Positions 61,419-64,000 of a stretch of 64,000 nt of DNA are shown here, in pieces. Positions within the stretch are counted from its first letter, which is position 1. Every line of letters starts with the position of its first letter. The notes under the pieces are model-generated. The model made no database searches and was not told the DNA's origin. It was given only the letters and a program-made list of their open reading frames with translations. Source of the stretch: Mucilaginibacter gossypiicola (GTDB taxonomy: Bacteria > Bacteroidota > Bacteroidia > Sphingobacteriales > Sphingobacteriaceae); NCBI RefSeq assembly GCF_900110105.1, contig NZ_FOCL01000004.1, positions 652,495-716,494 of the forward strand. Reading direction: 5' to 3'. A program made the position numbers and the translations under genes.

Positions 61419-62417
61419 TTAAAAGCCGATCGCCTTAAGTCGTAAGCCTGCGCGCTCGTCCAGTCCGAACAATAAGTTCATGTTTTGCACTGCCTGGCCT
61501 GATGCGCCTTTAAGTAAGTTATCCATTATGCTGATAATGAATATTTTGTTATCGTGTTTTTTTACCTGGATAAAGCATTTGTTAGTATTAACAATCTGCT
61601 TTAAGTCAATATTACGGTTGGTTACATGCGTAAACGGATGACCATCGTAATAGCTTTGGTAAAGTGCTAAAGCTTCTTCTTCGCTTAAATCACTTTCGGT
61701 ATAAATTGACGCAATAATGCCGCGGGTAAAATCGCCACGGTAAGGTATAAAATTAATAGCCTTATCAAAGCCGGCTTGTAACTGCCTTAATGACTGGCCA
61801 ATTTCATTCAAATGCTGGTGACTAAAAGCTTTATAAACCGATAGGTTGTCATTACGCCAGGTAAAGTGCGAGGTAGGCGATAGGCTTTGACCTGCACCTG
61901 TAGAACCTGTTGTAGCAGTAACGTGTACTTCATTATTTAGCAATCCTTTTGACGCCAAAGGAAGCAGTCCTAATTGCAAACAGGTAGCAAAGCACCCCGG
62001 GTTAGCAATATTAGCAGCCGTTTTAATAGCTTCACGGTTTAATTCAGGTAAGCCATAAACAAAGTTTTTACCGTTTAAGGTTGAGTTTTGATTAAGCCTG
62101 AAATCCTGGCTCAAGTCAATGATCTTAACCGAATCGGGGATAGCGTTTGCTTCCAGAAACTTTTTGGCGTCGCCATGACCAACACAAAGGAAAAGTACGT
62201 CAACATCGGTAGAAAGTTCGGCAGCAAATTTCAGATCGGTATCGCCAAACAAGTCGGTATGTACCTCGTAAACATAGTTACCCGCGTTGCTATTGCTATG
62301 AGCAAAAGCTATCTCCACGTTAGGGTGGTTGATCAGGATCCGCAACATTTCGCCGCCGGTGTATCCTGCTCCGCCAACTATACCTGCACGTACCTTATTT
62401 GATTTCAATTCTGTCAT
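61419..62417 (-). CDS. argC: N-acylglutamyl-phosphate reductase
   Basis: 332 residues. NADPH-dependent reduction of the acyl-glutamyl phosphate. Rossmann start AGIVGGAGYTGGEMLR, catalytic cysteine in IANPGCFATCLQLGLLPL, and the C-terminal GNLLKGASGQAVQNMNLLFG-like end (seen as DNLLKGASGQAVQNMNL). Starts within the cupin gene (23-base overlap), so translation is coupled. Confidence 0.95.
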   Translation of the reverse strand: MTELKSNKVRAGIVGGAGYTGGEMLRILINHPNVEIAFAHSNSNAGNYVYEVHTDLFGDTDLKFAAELSTDVDVLFLCVGHGDAKKFLEANAIPDSVKIIDLSQDFRLNQNSTLNGKNFVYGLPELNREAIKTAANIANPGCFATCLQLGLLPLASKGLLNNEVHVTATTGSTGAGQSLSPTSHFTWRNDNLSVYKAFSHQHLNEIGQSLRQLQAGFDKAINFIPYRGDFTRGIIASIYTESDLSEEEALALYQSYYDGHPFTHVTNRNIDLKQIVNTNKCFIQVKKHDNKIFIISIMDNLLKGASGQAVQNMNLLFGLDERAGLRLKAIGF

Positions 62418-62748
62418 TGTTTGTAGATGGATATGAATATAAAATAAACTCGAGGTCGCTCCGGTCGTTATTGCTGATGAAATGCTTTTGACCCGGATGT
62501 ATCTCGATACCCTGTTCGGGCTTCAATACCGTAACCTCGCCGTCTATCGAAAAGGTAGCACGCCCTTTCAAAATAAAAAATACCTGTGTAGCTTTCTCGT
62601 GATAGTGCAATTGTTCGGCAGTATCAGGTGGCATTAACTCCTGCTTAACGGACAAAGCTTCAGTATCAATGAAAGTCCATCCGTGGCAGTCGTCACCCCA
62701 GTTATAATGCTTTAGGCATTCACCTTTTGAAAAAACTGTATTAATCAT
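62395..62748 (-). CDS. Cupin protein inside the arginine operon
   Basis: 117 residues forming one cupin barrel. Motif 1 is HYHEKATQVFFILKGRATF and motif 2 GIEIHPGQKHFISN; both metal-binding His sites are kept. Such small cupins act as isomerases, dioxygenases or ligand sensors. It overlaps argG by eight bases and argC by 23 bases, so it is made with them, but no step of arginine synthesis needs it. Confidence 0.85.
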   Translation of the reverse strand: MINTVFSKGECLKHYNWGDDCHGWTFIDTEALSVKQELMPPDTAEQLHYHEKATQVFFILKGRATFSIDGEVTVLKPEQGIEIHPGQKHFISNNDRSDLEFILYSYPSTNNDRIEIK

Positions 62749-63934
62749 TTTGGCCGTTAACCTTGTGATAGATCATTACCTGGTTACCAAATATTTTGGA
62801 GAACCCTTTAACGTCTTCGCCGCTCCATGCATTGTTCATTTCGCCGTAGCTGCCAAATTTGTTCGACATCAGATCATAAGGTGATTCAATACCAATTACC
62901 TGGAAGCGATATGGATGTAGTTGAACAAATACTTTACCGGTAACATTTTTCTGTGTATCGGTTAAGAAAGCTTCGATATTGCGCATGATCGGGTCATGGA
63001 ACTGACCTTCATGCAACCAGTTGCCGTAGAAAGATGATAACTGATCTTTCCATGAAAGCTGCCATTTGGTCAACACGTGTTTCTCTAATGTATGGTGAGC
63101 TTTAATAATAACCATAGGGGCAGCAGCTTCAAAACCTACACGACCTTTAATACCGATGATAGTATCGCCAACGTGAATATCGCGACCGATGCCATAAGGC
63201 TGTGCGATAGCTTGCAATGCCTGGATAGCTTTGGTTGGATGATCATATTTTTCATGATCGATGGCTACTAACTCGCCTTTTTCAAAAGTAAGCACAAGAT
63301 CTTTTACTTCAGATTCGGTAACCTGTGTAGGCCATGCTTCTTCTGGTAGGCCAAGGTTTGAAGTTAAAGTTTCTTTGCCTCCAACTGATGTACCCCAGAT
63401 ACCTTTGTTAATTGAGTATTTAGCCTTCTCGAAGTTCATATCAACACCATGTTTTTTCAGGTATTCGATCTCTTCCTCGCGGCTCAGCTTCAGGTCGCGG
63501 ATAGGGGTGATGATCTTTACTTCTGGGACAAGGATATTGAAGATCATATCGAAACGCACCTGGTCATTACCTGCACCGGTACTACCATGGGCAACAAACT
63601 CGGCACCAATTTCTTTAGCATAGTTAGCAATAGCTGTGGCCTGGCTTACGCGCTCGGCACTTACAGATAGCGGGTAGGTATTGTTTTTTAATACGTTGCC
63701 GTAAATTAAAAAGCGTACGCAGGTATTGTAAAAGTTTTCGGTTTCGTCAACCACATGGTGCGAAGTAACGCCCATTTTATAGGCACGTTCTTCAACGCCT
63801 TTTAATTCTTCCTCGCTGAAACCGCCAGTATTTACAATAACCGAATGAACCTCATAACCAAGATCCTGTGTTAAATAAATACAGCAAAATGAGGTGTCTA
63901 AACCTCCGCTATAAGCTAATACTACTTTTTTCAT
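62741..63934 (-). CDS. argG: Argininosuccinate synthase
   Basis: 397 residues. Joins citrulline and aspartate with ATP. N-terminal PP-loop YSGGLDTSFC; the citrulline/aspartate part has GSTGAGNDQVRFD. The first visible gene of the arginine operon (argG, cupin, argC, argD, argF'). The start at 63934 is right after a tandem heptamer array. argH and an acyltransferase for glutamate are not in this window. Confidence 0.95.
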   Translation of the reverse strand: MKKVVLAYSGGLDTSFCCIYLTQDLGYEVHSVIVNTGGFSEEELKGVEERAYKMGVTSHHVVDETENFYNTCVRFLIYGNVLKNNTYPLSVSAERVSQATAIANYAKEIGAEFVAHGSTGAGNDQVRFDMIFNILVPEVKIITPIRDLKLSREEEIEYLKKHGVDMNFEKAKYSINKGIWGTSVGGKETLTSNLGLPEEAWPTQVTESEVKDLVLTFEKGELVAIDHEKYDHPTKAIQALQAIAQPYGIGRDIHVGDTIIGIKGRVGFEAAAPMVIIKAHHTLEKHVLTKWQLSWKDQLSSFYGNWLHEGQFHDPIMRNIEAFLTDTQKNVTGKVFVQLHPYRFQVIGIESPYDLMSNKFGSYGEMNNAWSGEDVKGFSKIFGNQVMIYHKVNGQND

Positions 63935-63940
63935 TTTTTA

Positions 63941-63975
63941 AGGTTAAAGGCGAAAGGTTAAAGGTAAAAGGTTTC
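63941..63975. repeat. Heptamer array at the argG leader
   Basis: AGGTTAA, AGGCGAA, AGGTTAA, AGGTAAA, AGGTTTC run head to tail at 63941-63975 (+ strand), seven bases before the argG ATG on the minus strand. Same unit as the arrays at 51909-52005. On the argG message it would be read as TTNNCCT repeats just upstream of the start codon. Confidence 0.8.
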
Positions 63976-64000
63976 GCCTTGTACGTTTTATATTAATTAT

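Noticed and set aside
1..64000. CRISPR array, rRNA, tRNA, prophage or insertion sequence
   Set aside because: No evenly spaced direct repeats with unique spacers, no tRNA cloverleaf, no rRNA core sequence, no transposase or phage gene found by reading both strands.

Overview
The window is chromosomal DNA of a Bacteroidota bacterium, most probably a Sphingobacteriaceae member close to Mucilaginibacter or Pedobacter. That placement is an inference. It rests on moderate GC, the absence of Shine-Dalgarno sequences before starts, a promoter of the Bacteroidetes type (TTTG, 19 bp, TACATTTG) before rpmH, the order rpmH-rnpA-yidD-tsaB, families typical of the phylum (DUF5723, MG2/plug proteins, GH92, GH99-like, a kelch plus winged-helix membrane regulator), and an arginine operon built on the acyl-ornithine transcarbamylase ArgF'. 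I see no rRNA, tRNA, CRISPR array, prophage, insertion sequence or SusC/SusD pair.

Layout. 0.1-11.3 kb: aldo/keto reductase, hybrid histidine kinase, an AraC regulator coupled to a DUF983 protein, two lipoproteins (one with NHL repeats), a HAD phosphatase, a three-gene TrpXYZ-like ABC importer, a probable relic of a Fur-type regulator, and a TPR protein. 11.4-15 kb: a Fic AMPylase with its own HTH and a palindromic upstream region, then an arginine deiminase and the citrulline hydrolase CtlX. 15-19.1 kb: a large secreted MG2/plug protein, a small ABM-like protein and an AraC regulator. 19.3-32.1 kb: a carbohydrate block on the + strand with a DUF5703 protein, an SGNH plus alpha/beta-hydrolase fusion, a membrane-spanning kelch/winged-helix regulator, GH92, GH99-like and GH3 enzymes. 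32.4-41 kb: ZIP transporter, PAP2 phosphatase, glmM, cysteine desulfurase, rpoN, mscL, a ChaN-like lipoprotein and an ankyrin protein. 41.1-49 kb: rpmH-rnpA-yidD-tsaB, two envelope proteins, a DUF423 protein and priA. 49-64 kb: S9 peptidase, aspartate kinase, proC, argB, NDH-2, a Na+/H+ antiporter, PaiB-like protein, a small conserved protein, argF', argD, argC, a cupin and argG.

How it fits together. argG-cupin-argC-argD-argF', with argB and proC further along the same strand, make citrulline and argininosuccinate from acylated glutamate. Residue 90 of ArgF' is Val, not the Glu of N-acetylornithine enzymes, so N-succinyl intermediates are likely. The deiminase/CtlX pair at 12.5-15 kb runs the other way, arginine to citrulline to ornithine. 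The 19-32 kb block looks like secreted breakdown of a mannose-containing glycan under a one-component regulator that spans the membrane.

The intergenic DNA is rich in structure: nested palindromes at 25.7 and 58.1 kb, REP-like inverted repeats at 36.7 and 48.9 kb, C/G-tract hairpins at 32.3 and 60.2 kb, and a seven-base tandem repeat (AGGNNAA) before the S9 peptidase and directly before the argG start codon. I find no clearly new multi-gene system. The best leads are the kelch/winged-helix regulator with its glycan block, the heptamer arrays, the Fic operator pair, the AraC 21-bp direct repeats and the Val90 ArgF'.
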